Positions 1 through 8,670 of a DNA stretch of 52,203 nucleotides are shown piece after piece. The translations under genes were made by a program, and so were the position numbers. Position 1 is the stretch's first letter. The number at the start of each line of letters is the position of its first letter. The notes under the pieces were generated by a model. It made no database searches. It saw only the letters and a program-made list of their open reading frames with translations, and had not been told where the DNA came from. Source of the DNA: Pantoea sp. A4 (GTDB lineage Bacteria > Pseudomonadota > Gammaproteobacteria > Enterobacterales > Enterobacteriaceae); assembly GCF_000295955.2 (NCBI RefSeq), contig NZ_ALXE01000052.1:1-52203 (forward strand). Direction: 5' to 3'.

Positions 1-160
1 CACAGCAGCTTTCCTGCACATCTCCTGACCAGCCACCCGAACCCTCAGCAGCTTTCCTGCACACCGTCTGACCTACCAACCAAGCCCACAGCAGCTTTCC
101 TGCACACCGTCTGACCTGTCAACCAAGCCCACCGCGACTTTCCAGCAGTCACCCAAGCCC
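1..160. repeat. 43-bp tandem repeat array (at least three copies plus a decayed fourth)
   Basis: The core CAGCAGCTTTCCTGCACA begins at 3, 46 and 89, giving an exact 43-bp period. A degenerate fourth copy begins at 132 (CCGCGACTTTCC), and a further decayed fragment runs into the stop codon of the flippase gene at 161. Copies 2 and 3 match along nearly the whole 43 bp; copy 1 differs in its second half. The period is not a multiple of three and no ORF follows it, so it looks like a non-coding minisatellite just 3' of the minus-strand flippase gene. Each unit can form a small GCAG/CTGC hairpin. The array may continue beyond the left edge. Confidence 0.8.
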
Positions 161-1471
161 TCAACGACTCTCTATGCCTTCTTCAGAACGTCTCACCGTA
201 CTCGTCTCTGGCCGCCGCAGGTACTCACGTAAAATCCCGTGGCGCGCCATAATGCTGAAAATACCGATGCAGACCAGTAACTCAGCAATCACCATCGACC
301 AGGCAGCCCCGATGGCACCGTATTTCCACGCCAGCACACTACAGATCGGAATATTAATCAGGCCCGCACCCAGCATGGTAAACATCCGCTCGCGGCGTAG
401 GCCATGAGGGATCAGAATCTGCAACCCCGCGGGATAGGCAATATTGCCAAACAGGAAACAGAGCACAAACACGCGCAGCACATCGGCAGAAGGTAAAAAT
501 GCCGGGCCGAGTAAAAGACGCACCACGTCATCAGCGAAGAAAAAGGTGAAAATCACAATCCCCAGGCTAAGCAGAAAAGAGAACAGCAGGCTCTTACGTG
601 TAGCCGCAATCGCCGCCGCTTTGTCACGGGAAAAAAGAAAACTCACGCGCGGGAAAAACGCACTGCCGATCTGCTCTGGCACCGAGTTGGCCGCTTTACG
701 CAACCGATCGGCACCGTTATAGATACCGGTCATATAGCTGGAAGTAAACGTCGCGAGCAGCAGCACGTTAACACTGTTGAACAGGTTCGCACCGGCAATC
801 GCCACAAACACATCCACACTGTCCGTCAGACGCTGCCAAATCTCGCGCGGTTCCAGACGATAACGCCCTACCACCTTCATCTCCAACACGTACTTCAACG
901 TGATCGCGGAACTGATCAGGGAAACCAGGCCTGGAATCAATGCAGCCAGCCAGGTATCTTCGGGAGACTTCACCAACAGAAACGTCAGCGGGATCGCGCA
1001 AAAGTTGCCGAAGGTCGAAATCATCGCCGTCTTACCTAATTTCTCATAGCCCTGCATCAGCCAGCCGAAGGAAAACAGCGAACCCAGTAACGCGGTACAG
1101 TTCGCCAGAATAATCCAGAACAACCCGTGCCACGCGGGGTTAAACCAGGTGGCCGCCAACACCGACCCGCTGGTCACTAACATTAACAACAGCTTGGCAT
1201 TAAAAGTAGACCAGAAAATCTGCGTGACTCGTGGCTTATCTTCACGGTGATGAGCAATATCTTTGGTGGTGTAGACGTTAAAGCCCCAGTCAGAAATGGT
1301 GCTGCAATACAGCACACACGCCAGGGCTAACGCCAACACCCCCATATGCTCAACGCCAAGCGTACGCGCCAGATAAGGCAACGTGGCTAAAGGAAAGAGA
1401 AACGACGCACCGCGATAGGCCAACAGTGACAATATATTTATAACCAATGCTTTATCGAGAACTTTTGCCAT
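161..1471 (-). CDS. Wzx-type polysaccharide flippase (PST/MATE-like membrane protein)
   Basis: A 436-residue, highly hydrophobic protein with about 12 predicted membrane helices. The N-terminus (ALVINILSLLAYRGASFLFP, then LATLPYLARTLG) is typical of the RfbX/Wzx polysaccharide exporter family, which moves undecaprenyl-diphosphate-linked oligosaccharides across the inner membrane. The ATG at 1471 is 48 bp downstream of the glycosyltransferase gene, so the two probably form one minus-strand transcript. The C-terminus is basic and hydrophilic (RRPETSTVRRSEEG). No strong ribosome-binding site precedes the start. The family assignment is fairly safe; the polysaccharide served (O-antigen, exopolysaccharide or other) cannot be read from sequence, and no polymerase or other sugar-pathway gene is visible here. 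Confidence 0.8.
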   Translation of the reverse strand: MAKVLDKALVINILSLLAYRGASFLFPLATLPYLARTLGVEHMGVLALALACVLYCSTISDWGFNVYTTKDIAHHREDKPRVTQIFWSTFNAKLLLMLVTSGSVLAATWFNPAWHGLFWIILANCTALLGSLFSFGWLMQGYEKLGKTAMISTFGNFCAIPLTFLLVKSPEDTWLAALIPGLVSLISSAITLKYVLEMKVVGRYRLEPREIWQRLTDSVDVFVAIAGANLFNSVNVLLLATFTSSYMTGIYNGADRLRKAANSVPEQIGSAFFPRVSFLFSRDKAAAIAATRKSLLFSFLLSLGIVIFTFFFADDVVRLLLGPAFLPSADVLRVFVLCFLFGNIAYPAGLQILIPHGLRRERMFTMLGAGLINIPICSVLAWKYGAIGAAWSMVIAELLVCIGIFSIMARHGILREYLRRPETSTVRRSEEGIESR

Positions 1472-1519
1472 AACACCACAATCCAGATGCTGATATTATT
1501 TTACCTTCGCACGTCTCTG

Positions 1520-2533
1520 TTACAACGACAATGAACGCGCCGCCTTTTCAGAATTGTGCTTACTCTTCACTTCACGCCCGACTTTGTATTGCTGAAAACG
1601 GACAAACACTTCAGGACTTTTAAGCAGCAACCACTCTTTAAAATTTACTGGCCGTATTTCCCGCCCAAGAAAACGAATGGCGTCCAGCACATATTTTGGC
1701 ACCGCCGTGCCGTTATATAGCGAAAGATAAATCATTAGGCGGAATGAGTGTAAAAGATACTCCCGCCGCACGCGAAGACTGAGCGCACTTTTATCTACTG
1801 TGGTCACCATTTTGTGCCAGCTATGCATAAAGGCATCGTATCGCTGGTAAAAATAATCATTCCCCTTATGACTATTTGTCAGCGAACCGCTTCTGATACG
1901 CTGGTGATAATAAACCTGACGGCTGACCCAACTCTGTTGGCTATGTAAAAAGACGCCGAGACTAAACAGATGATCTTCGTGCTGTCGTTTTTCAAAACGC
2001 AGATGATGACGCATGACCAGGCTACGCTTCACGGCATAATTCCATGCCGCCGAGGTATAACTGCCGTTGCGCAGTAAAGAAGATAACACCTCGATACCCC
2101 TTGACGCGCCCAAAAGCGTGTGGCGCACCTTGGGACGCACATCCGCCCGATTCTCTTCAGCAAACATCTGCGAACTGAAACAGAACAGCTCGGTCTCTGG
2201 CTGCGCGCGCAGCACCTCTGCCAGTTCAGCCGTAATATCGCCAGCCACGATATCATCGGGGTCGCAGAAAAACAGAAACTCGCCCCGCGCCAATGCCACG
2301 CCACGATCGCGTGCTAGCCCAGCCCCACCATTAACCACCGTTTCGATACGGACCTGCGGCACCCCACGGTAAAAACGTTCTAACACCCTCAAGGTGTCAT
2401 CCGTTGAACTGTCATTAATAATGATAATTTCGAATTTACCGCTGAGTTGATCGAGTAATGAATCAATACACGCCTGCACATAACGCTCAACATTGTAGGT
2501 TGGCACAATCACGGACAACAGATATTCAGACAT
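1520..2533 (-). CDS. Family 2 glycosyltransferase
   Basis: A 337-residue GT-A fold transferase. The N-terminus has the family signature LSVIVPTYNVERYV (about residues 6-19), an acidic NDSSTDD motif at 40-46, NGGAGLARDRG at 68-78 and the metal/nucleotide-sugar DxD as CDPDD at 90-94. It would transfer a sugar from a nucleotide donor to a lipid-linked acceptor on the cytoplasmic face, upstream of the flippase that follows it. An ATG 15 nt further upstream is in frame, but only the one at 2533 has a good Shine-Dalgarno (AGGGGAAG), so the shorter form is used. Donor and acceptor are unknown. The C-terminal 150 residues show nothing I recognise. Confidence 0.82.
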   Translation of the reverse strand: MSEYLLSVIVPTYNVERYVQACIDSLLDQLSGKFEIIIINDSSTDDTLRVLERFYRGVPQVRIETVVNGGAGLARDRGVALARGEFLFFCDPDDIVAGDITAELAEVLRAQPETELFCFSSQMFAEENRADVRPKVRHTLLGASRGIEVLSSLLRNGSYTSAAWNYAVKRSLVMRHHLRFEKRQHEDHLFSLGVFLHSQQSWVSRQVYYHQRIRSGSLTNSHKGNDYFYQRYDAFMHSWHKMVTTVDKSALSLRVRREYLLHSFRLMIYLSLYNGTAVPKYVLDAIRFLGREIRPVNFKEWLLLKSPEVFVRFQQYKVGREVKSKHNSEKAARSLSL

Positions 2534-3250
2534 AACTTCCCCTGCCATAAAATAAAACAGAAACCTAAAACAGGACCATTAATAAACAAGGAGCAAAATC
2601 AAAAGCGAGAATAAACATCATTTTTATCTTAACCACATCCCTGTGCAGAGTTGTAGCATTCATTAACAACGGTGAGATGACCTGTACCAGGAAAACATCA
2701 CCCAGTCTAATCAATACTCTTACCAATATTAAACGACATTTAAACGGAATATCTTGAGTGTGTCGGAAAGTAACCGTCTGCAATGGAAACAGAATATGTT
2801 TGGTTATGAATTAAGTCGCGGAGTTCATTTCCAGCTAATGATTTAAATTAAAGTATGCGTAGGAATATTCTGTAAAAAAACAGACGCACTTACAATCGTC
2901 CATTTGATTGATAACGGCTTTTATCGCAACTGTAACCATCAGGAGAAAGTATTACATCTCAACAATAATAAGTTACACACCGCCAGACTGCTGAACATCA
3001 CTGTGGCAGAAATGATTTGTCACGACGTCATTTGATAACCATCCGTGATAGATACAGGGCTGTACTGTTGATACGATTTAAGACTATTCGCAGCCGTTTC
3101 TCCCCTGCCTTAATACACCAAAACGCATATGCGGTTTTGCGCATATCTATGCCACATAAATCATTTAAGCCAAGCCACAGGGTCTGTCAGGATTAGCACA
3201 TAAGTTCTCAACCTTAGAAAATTAATAACTTTCGGTTATAAGGAGTCGCC
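2534..3250. other. 717-bp AT-rich divergent spacer between glycosyltransferase and ssuE
   Basis: No convincing gene. It should carry promoters for the minus-strand glycosyltransferase and for plus-strand ssuEADCB. Two dyads are visible on the ssu side: ATATGCG-N6-CGCATAT at 3127-3146, and ATAAC-TTTCG-GTTAT at 3225-3239, only 11 bp before the ssuE start and overlapping the sequence leading into its AAGGAG ribosome-binding site. These are plausible operators for a LysR-type regulator (CysB/Cbl or the nearby regulator at 7544-8497), but that is inference. Base composition is clearly more AT-rich than the flanking genes, and no JUMPstart/ops element was seen on the glycosyltransferase side. Confidence 0.6.
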
Positions 3251-3802
3251 ATGCGGGTTATTACGCTTGCCGGAAGTCCGCGCTTCCCTTCGCGCTCAAC
3301 GGCACTGCTTATTCACTGCCAGCGCGCACTGGAAACACGCGGCGTCGAAGTGATTCCCTGGAACATCCATAACTTCCAGCCGGACGACCTGATTAATGCA
3401 CGGTTTGATGCCCCGGCCTTACAGGCACTGCGGGATGACCTGGCAGAAGCCGACGGCGTCATTGTTGCTACACCTATTTATAAAGCGTCGTTCTCTGGGG
3501 CGCTGAAAACGCTACTCGATCTGCTACCAGAACGTGCGCTGGAACATAAGGTAGTACTACCGATTGCCAGTGGTGGCAGCGCAGGCCACATGCTGGCGTT
3601 AGATTACGCCCTTAAGCCGGTGCTAAACGCCCTAAAAGCGCAGGAAATTTTACATGGCGTGTTTGCCGAGGAGCATCAGGTCACACATTACGACCGCCAG
3701 GCTGAGTTTGATGCGCAGTTAACCCAACGACTGGACGAATCCGTCACCAATTTCTGGCTGGCATTAACCCGCCATCGCCACCCTGTTGCACAAGCTATAT
3801 AA
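3251..3802 (+). CDS. ssuE: NADPH-dependent FMN reductase SsuE
   Basis: A 183-residue flavodoxin-fold reductase that supplies reduced FMN to the monooxygenase SsuD for desulfonation of alkanesulfonates. The N-terminus RVITLAGSPRFPSRS matches the E. coli protein almost exactly. The SGALKTLLDLLPERAL segment and DYALKPVLNALKAQEILHGV (about 115-134), containing the SsuE-type Tyr insertion helix, are conserved. A few residues shorter at the C-terminus than the E. coli protein. First gene of the ssuEADCB operon, with AAGGAG upstream of the ATG. Expected to be expressed under sulfate starvation (CysB/Cbl control in E. coli). Confidence 0.96.
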   Translation: MRVITLAGSPRFPSRSTALLIHCQRALETRGVEVIPWNIHNFQPDDLINARFDAPALQALRDDLAEADGVIVATPIYKASFSGALKTLLDLLPERALEHKVVLPIASGGSAGHMLALDYALKPVLNALKAQEILHGVFAEEHQVTHYDRQAEFDAQLTQRLDESVTNFWLALTRHRHPVAQAI

Positions 3803-3819
3803 AGGACAGAGACAAGATC

Positions 3820-4782
3820 ATGAAAAGGACCTATGCAAGCTGGGCCAGATGGATGATGGCGTTACTGATGCTAAGCAGCCTCAGCATCCAGGCTGCGGAC
3901 ACCGCCCCGACATCGTTTCGTATTGGCTATCAGAAAGGTTCCGTCAGTATGGTGTTGGCTAAAGCTCACCATATGCTGGAAACCCGTTTCCCCCACACCC
4001 AGATTCAGTGGATTGAATTCCCTGCTGGTCCACAAATGCTGGAAGCGCTGAACGTAGGCAGCATTGATTTCGGCAGCACCGGCGACCTGCCGCCGCTGTT
4101 TGCTCAGGCTGCGGGTGCAGATTTGCTCTATGTCGGTCTTGAACCGCCCCATCCACAGGCCGAAGTTATCCTGGTCGCCGATAACAGCCCGATAAAAACC
4201 GTGGCTGACCTGAAAGGGAAAAAAGTCGCCTTCCAGAAAGGCTCCAGCTCCAACAATTTACTGCTGCGTGCCCTGCAACTGGCAGGACTCTCGCTCAACG
4301 ATGTTAAGCCGGTTTACCTGACCCCAGCGGATGCCCGTGCGGCGTTTCAACAGGGTGACGTCGATGCCTGGGCCATTTGGGACCCGTACTACTCTGCTGC
4401 ATTGCAGCAAGGCCATGCTCGCGTGTTAACCGATGGCAGCAAACTGAATCAGACCGGTTCGTTCTACCTGGCTACGCGTAAGTTTACCGAGGCCAACGGC
4501 GAGTTTATCCAACAGGTATTGAAAACCTTTACCGCCGCTGATGCCCTGACCCGTACCGACCGCGAACAGAGCATCACGCTACTGGCCGCAGCCATGGGTC
4601 TGCCAAAACCGGTTCTGGCCAGTTATCTCGATCATCGTCCTGCCTCAACCATCACGCTGGTGGATGAGCAGACCGCAGCTAAACAACAGGCAACTGCCGA
4701 CCTGTTTTATGCCAATCATCTGATACCAGTGAAAGTGTCGATCCGCGACCGCATCTGGCATCCGCAAACGATCAGTCAGTAA
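3820..4782 (+). CDS. ssuA: Aliphatic sulfonate ABC transporter, periplasmic binding protein SsuA
   Basis: A 320-residue solute-binding protein. Residues 1-25 form a Sec signal peptide (basic MKRTYASWAR, hydrophobic core, cleavage after SIQA). The mature part begins with FRIGYQKGSVSMVLAKA and contains GSIDFGSTGDLPPLFAQAAG and DAWAIWDPYYSAAL, typical of the SsuA/NrtA/TauA binding-protein family. It captures alkanesulfonates in the periplasm and delivers them to SsuBC. Lies 17 bp after ssuE and 11 bp before ssuD. Confidence 0.96.
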   Translation: MKRTYASWARWMMALLMLSSLSIQAADTAPTSFRIGYQKGSVSMVLAKAHHMLETRFPHTQIQWIEFPAGPQMLEALNVGSIDFGSTGDLPPLFAQAAGADLLYVGLEPPHPQAEVILVADNSPIKTVADLKGKKVAFQKGSSSNNLLLRALQLAGLSLNDVKPVYLTPADARAAFQQGDVDAWAIWDPYYSAALQQGHARVLTDGSKLNQTGSFYLATRKFTEANGEFIQQVLKTFTAADALTRTDREQSITLLAAAMGLPKPVLASYLDHRPASTITLVDEQTAAKQQATADLFYANHLIPVKVSIRDRIWHPQTISQ

Positions 4783-4793
4783 GGAGTTTTACC

Positions 4794-5939
4794 ATGAGCG
4801 TATCCGTATTCTGGTTCCTGCCTACCCACGGTGATGGACACTACCTCGGCACCAGCCAGGGCGCACGTCCGATTGACCACGCCTATTTGCAACAGGTTGC
4901 TCAGGCCGCCGACCGCCTCGGTTTTGGTGGCGTACTGATCCCCACTGGCCGCTCCTGCGAAGATGCCTGGCTGGTTGCGGCCTCACTGATTCCCGTCACC
5001 CAGCGCCTGCGCTTCCTGGTTGCGTTACGTCCTGGTGTGATCTCCCCGACGCAGGCGGCACGTCAGGCGGCAACGCTTGATCGCCTGTCGAATGGCCGTG
5101 CGCTGTTCAACCTGGTCACCGGGGGTGATGCAGAAGAGTTAGCCGGTGATGGTGTCTTCCTCGACCACAAAGAGCGCTATGATGAATCGGCAGAGTTTAC
5201 CCGCGTCTGGCGTCGCGTGCTGGAAGGCGAAACGGTGGATTATGAAGGGAAGCACGTCAACGTGCGCGGTGCGCGCCTGATGTTTAAACCGGTACAGCAA
5301 CCGCGTCCACCACTCTGGTTTGGCGGCTCCTCTGAGCCAGCACAAGATCTGGCCGCAGAACAGGTTGATGTCTACCTGACCTGGGGTGAGCCACCGGCAC
5401 AGGTCAAAGAAAAACTGGACCAGGTACGCGCTAAAGCCGCTGCTCAGGGGCGCAAAGTCCGCTTTGGTATCCGTCTGCACGTCATTGTGCGTGAAACCAA
5501 TGCCGAAGCCTGGCAGGCAGCAGAGCGCCTGATCTCTCACCTGGATGATGCCACTATCGCGAAAGCGCAGGCAGCTCTGGCAAAAACCGACTCCGTCGGC
5601 CAGCACCGCATGCAAGCCCTGCACGGTGGCCAGCGAGACAAGCTGGAAATCAGCCCGAACCTGTGGGCTGGCGTCGGTCTGGTCCGTGGTGGTGCCGGTA
5701 CGGCACTGGTGGGTGATGGCCCAACCGTGGCCGTACGCATCAAAGAGTATGCGGATCTGGGGATCGAAACCTTTATTCTTTCTGGCTATCCGCACCTGGA
5801 AGAGGCCTATCGCGTGGGTGAACTGCTGTTCCCACACCTTGACCTGAAAATTCCGGAAGTGCCGCCAGTGCGTATCACCCAGGCTCACGGCGAACACGTT
5901 GCGCATGATTTTGCGCCACAGAAAGTCTCGCAGAGCTAA
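4794..5939 (+). CDS. ssuD: FMNH2-dependent alkanesulfonate monooxygenase SsuD
   Basis: A 381-residue, TIM-barrel, luciferase-like monooxygenase that uses FMNH2 from SsuE and O2 to cleave the C-S bond of C1-C14 alkanesulfonates, giving aldehyde and sulfite. Diagnostic segments are SVFWFLPTHGDGHYLG at the N-terminus, GVLIPTGRSCEDAWLVA (about 43-59, with the active-site Cys), LVTGGDAEELAGDG and WFGGSSEPAQDLAAE. Length equals the E. coli enzyme. A strong AAGGAG ribosome-binding site precedes the ATG. No flavin-binding residue appears to be missing. Confidence 0.97.
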   Translation: MSVSVFWFLPTHGDGHYLGTSQGARPIDHAYLQQVAQAADRLGFGGVLIPTGRSCEDAWLVAASLIPVTQRLRFLVALRPGVISPTQAARQAATLDRLSNGRALFNLVTGGDAEELAGDGVFLDHKERYDESAEFTRVWRRVLEGETVDYEGKHVNVRGARLMFKPVQQPRPPLWFGGSSEPAQDLAAEQVDVYLTWGEPPAQVKEKLDQVRAKAAAQGRKVRFGIRLHVIVRETNAEAWQAAERLISHLDDATIAKAQAALAKTDSVGQHRMQALHGGQRDKLEISPNLWAGVGLVRGGAGTALVGDGPTVAVRIKEYADLGIETFILSGYPHLEEAYRVGELLFPHLDLKIPEVPPVRITQAHGEHVAHDFAPQKVSQS

Positions 5940-5949
5940 GGAAATCATC

Positions 5950-6741
5950 ATGGCAAAAACATCCAGCAAACTGCTTAATCAACTGGTGCCGTGGGTGCTG
6001 CCCGTTGGCATTCTGGTGGTGTGGCAAATTGCCTCTCAGGTTGGGCTGCTCTCTACGCGCATCCTGCCATCACCGGAAAATATTCTTCTCAGCGGCTGGC
6101 GACTGACAGAAAGCGGTGAGCTGTGGCAAGACCTGGTGATCAGCACCTGGCGTGCGCTGCTTGGGTTTGCCATTGGAGGATCTATCGGCCTGGTACTGGG
6201 CCTGATTACCGGCACATCGCGTCTCGGCGAGCGTCTGCTGGATACCTCGATTCAGATGCTGCGCAATGTGCCGCATCTGGCGCTGATCCCGTTGGTGATC
6301 CTGTGGTTTGGCATCGACGAATCCGCCAAAATCTTCCTCGTGGCGCTGGGTACGCTGTTCCCGATTTATCTCAACACCTACCACGGTATTCGCAATATTG
6401 ATCGTGGCCTGGTGGAGATGGCGCGCAGCTATGGTCTCTCGGGCTGGAGCCTGTTTAGTCAGGTGATTCTGCCAGGCGCCCTGCCCTCAATTATGGTGGG
6501 GGTCCGCTTTGCCCTTGGTCTGATGTGGCTGACGTTGATTGTGGCTGAGACGATTTCAGCGAACTCAGGGATTGGCTACCTGGCGATGAACGCACGTGAA
6601 TTCCTGCAAACCGATGTCGTCGTGGTCGCCATTATTCTCTACGCCCTGCTGGGTAAACTGGCCGATGTCGCGGCCCAACTGCTGGAACGCGTCTGGCTGC
6701 GCTGGCATCCGGCGTATCAACTCAAGGAGGCTAACGCATGA
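5950..6741 (+). CDS. ssuC: Alkanesulfonate ABC transporter permease SsuC
   Basis: A 263-residue inner-membrane permease of the BPD transporter family with about six helices. The EAA loop (EMARSYGLSGWSLFSQVILP) that couples to the ATPase SsuB lies in the second half. An in-frame start 51 nt upstream would overlap ssuD and lacks support; the ATG at 5950 follows AAGGAAA with good spacing and gives the usual family length, so it is chosen. Its stop overlaps the ssuB start as ATGA, indicating translational coupling. Confidence 0.95.
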   Translation: MAKTSSKLLNQLVPWVLPVGILVVWQIASQVGLLSTRILPSPENILLSGWRLTESGELWQDLVISTWRALLGFAIGGSIGLVLGLITGTSRLGERLLDTSIQMLRNVPHLALIPLVILWFGIDESAKIFLVALGTLFPIYLNTYHGIRNIDRGLVEMARSYGLSGWSLFSQVILPGALPSIMVGVRFALGLMWLTLIVAETISANSGIGYLAMNAREFLQTDVVVVAIILYALLGKLADVAAQLLERVWLRWHPAYQLKEANA

Positions 6742-7526
6742 GCCTGAGTCCATCTCCGTCACGCCTGAACAGCGGTTTACCCGTTGGTGTTAATGGCGTC
6801 AGTAAGCAGTATGGCGACCGCACGATTCTAAACGGGATTGATTTACATATTCCCGCCGGGCAGTTTGTCGCGGTCGTGGGGCGCAGCGGATGCGGCAAGA
6901 GCACCCTGTTGCGTCTGCTGGCTGGTCTGGAACAGGCGTCACAAGGCGAGCTGCTGGCGGGGAATGCCCCGCTGAAATCCGCGCAGGAAGATACCCGTCT
7001 GATGTTCCAGGACGCACGACTGCTGCCGTGGAAGCGAGTAATTGATAACGTGGGTCTCGGACTGAAAGGCCGCGAGTGGCGCAGTGATGCCCTTAAAGCA
7101 CTGGAAGCCGTTGGACTGGCAGAACGTGCCAATGACTGGCCTGCGGCGCTGTCAGGCGGACAGAAGCAACGCGTTGCGCTGGCCCGCGCCCTGATTCATC
7201 GCCCTGGCCTGCTGCTGCTCGATGAGCCACTCGGCGCTCTGGATGCCCTGACACGCATTGAGATGCAAGGGTTGATTGAATCGCTGTGGCAACAGCATAA
7301 CTTTACGGTATTGCTGGTCACCCATGACGTCAGCGAAGCAGTGGCAATGGCGGATCGCGTGCTGCTGATTGAAGAGGGCCAGATCGGCCTCGATCTCACG
7401 GTTGATCTCCCGCGCCCACGGCGTAAAGGATCGGTACGACTGGCGGAACTGGAGCAACAAGTGCTGGATCGTGTCATGCGCCGTAACGGCAGCGATCAGC
7501 CGGTACGATTCGCCCAGCAGCGCTAA
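6738..7526 (+). CDS. ssuB: Alkanesulfonate ABC transporter ATPase SsuB
   Basis: A 262-residue ABC ATPase that energises sulfonate import. Walker A is GRSGCGKS at 48-55, the Q-loop is MFQDARLLPW at about 90-99, the signature LSGGQ is at 139-143, Walker B is LLLLDEP at about 159-165, and the switch His is at about 197 (VTHDVSEA). The DARLLPW segment is characteristic of the SsuB/TauB/NrtD subfamily. Last gene of the operon, translationally coupled to ssuC, and followed after 11 bp by a hairpin that also serves the convergent regulator gene. Confidence 0.96.
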   Translation: MSLSPSPSRLNSGLPVGVNGVSKQYGDRTILNGIDLHIPAGQFVAVVGRSGCGKSTLLRLLAGLEQASQGELLAGNAPLKSAQEDTRLMFQDARLLPWKRVIDNVGLGLKGREWRSDALKALEAVGLAERANDWPAALSGGQKQRVALARALIHRPGLLLLDEPLGALDALTRIEMQGLIESLWQQHNFTVLLVTHDVSEAVAMADRVLLIEEGQIGLDLTVDLPRPRRKGSVRLAELEQQVLDRVMRRNGSDQPVRFAQQR

Positions 7527-7537
7527 TTTCACGACCA

Positions 7538-7561
7538 CAAGCCTCACTCCGCTGAGGCTTG
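7538..7561. terminator. Bidirectional terminator-like hairpin between ssuB and the LysR gene
   Basis: Perfect 9-bp inverted repeat CAAGCCTCA-CTCCGC-TGAGGCTTG. It sits 11 bp after ssuB and includes the stop codon and last codons of the convergent regulator gene. There is no long T tract on either side, so termination efficiency is uncertain. Confidence 0.65.
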
Positions 7562-8497
7562 TCCCCTCAATTCACCCGCAATGCTGTGCTGCTCATAGAA
7601 AATCTGTTGCTGACGGAATTGCCCAATCATAAAACGGATAAACCCGACCACATCGGCACTCGGCTGGCGATTCTCCTGCTGCTGAATCTGGAGAAAACGC
7701 TCGGCGGGCATCCTGGCTTCCAGCGCTTTCAGTGCAATAGGCGCATGCTGCAACTTATACATCACCGAATAAAAACTGCAGGCGGCCATCGACTCCGGCA
7801 TGGTGAGAATATAGTGATAGAGGCTGGTAAAATTATCGCAACTGAGCAGCGGTTCCGGGAATACCCCTTCCATCCGACATGAGAGATCGAACAGCTGGCG
7901 TAACGTGGTGCCGGTACCGGGTAATGCCAACGGGAAAGCCGTGAGCTGCTGTGGCCCCAGTGAAGTTCCCAGAGCGCTATGCTGGTGAGACATCAGCATC
8001 AGCAACGGGGCAGGCAGAGAAAGCAGGACTTCAACACCGGCTTCCGGTGCCATAGAAAACTGTAGTGCCACATCCACTTTGCCTAACCGGACCCACTGTG
8101 AAACCTGCTGACCCGTTCCGACGTGCAGCTGAAACGCAATGTGTGGCTGCTGTTGCTGAAAACGCGCCAGTAGCGTGGGCAAGGTATCAAATGACATCCC
8201 CTCGGTGCAGGCAATGTGGATCACCGTTTGCTTCTGCGTGTTGCTACCGACGATCTCCGCCATCAGAAGATCCATATCCATCACGCTTTTTCGCACCTGA
8301 CGCTCCAGCATGCGCCCGGCTTCATTCAGCGTCATGCCACGTGCGTGTCTTTCAAACAGCGGCACGCCAATACGCTCTTCAAGGCGATGAATCTGCCGAC
8401 TGATGGCCGAAACGGCAACAAACAGCGACTGGCTGGCACCACTTAACGAACCGGCATCCGCAACGGCGAGAAAATAGCGCATATCGGTACTGAGCAT
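7544..8497 (-). CDS. LysR-family transcriptional regulator
   Basis: A 317-residue LTTR. The winged HTH occupies about residues 3-63 (DMRYFLAVADAGSLSGASQS, then ISRQIHRLEERIGVPLFER, then LNEAGRMLERQV). The remainder is a periplasmic-binding-like effector domain, with IHIACTEGMSFDTLPTLLAR beginning it. An in-frame ATG 63 nt upstream would add 21 residues before the HTH, but it has no ribosome-binding site; the ATG at 8497 matches usual LTTR geometry. It is not CysB or Cbl by its N-terminus. It converges on ssuEADCB and lies just downstream, in the same orientation, of the MetNIQ-like/racemase operon, so it may control one or both; the effector is unknown. Confidence 0.88.
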   Translation of the reverse strand: MLSTDMRYFLAVADAGSLSGASQSLFVAVSAISRQIHRLEERIGVPLFERHARGMTLNEAGRMLERQVRKSVMDMDLLMAEIVGSNTQKQTVIHIACTEGMSFDTLPTLLARFQQQQPHIAFQLHVGTGQQVSQWVRLGKVDVALQFSMAPEAGVEVLLSLPAPLLMLMSHQHSALGTSLGPQQLTAFPLALPGTGTTLRQLFDLSCRMEGVFPEPLLSCDNFTSLYHYILTMPESMAACSFYSVMYKLQHAPIALKALEARMPAERFLQIQQQENRQPSADVVGFIRFMIGQFRQQQIFYEQHSIAGELRGQASAE

Positions 8498-8645
8498 GGC
8501 ACCTGAATCCTGAGAAAAAAACGGATTAGGGGTTATATGAAAAGCACTGGCGGATTGCAAACATTATAATTTTTAGACGTGTAATATCGAATTTAAATGC
8601 TTTATTGTTATAAGTAAGTGCGGAAAATAACAATAGCAGTGAAAC

Positions 8646-8663
8646 AGGCTGCCGAAGCAGCCT
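8646..8663 (-). terminator. Hairpin terminator after the MetQ-like gene
   Basis: On the minus strand it reads AGGCTGC-TTCG-GCAGCCT, a perfect 7-bp stem closed by the very stable C(UUCG)G tetraloop, 7 bp after the stop of the binding-protein gene. Only a short T-rich stretch follows (GTTTCAC). It separates this operon from the regulator gene. Confidence 0.7.
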
Positions 8664-8670
8664 TTCATGG

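Noticed and set aside
1..160. CRISPR-like array
   Set aside because: Copies are contiguous and similar over the whole 43-bp unit, with no unique spacers and no cas genes; it is a plain tandem repeat.
2565..2783. 72-codon minus-strand ORF in the AT-rich spacer
   Set aside because: It begins with TTG, has no ribosome-binding site and no recognisable domain.
5139..5969. 276-codon minus-strand ORF across ssuD
   Set aside because: It is antisense to a certain gene, shows no domain, and its open frame follows from the codon bias of ssuD.
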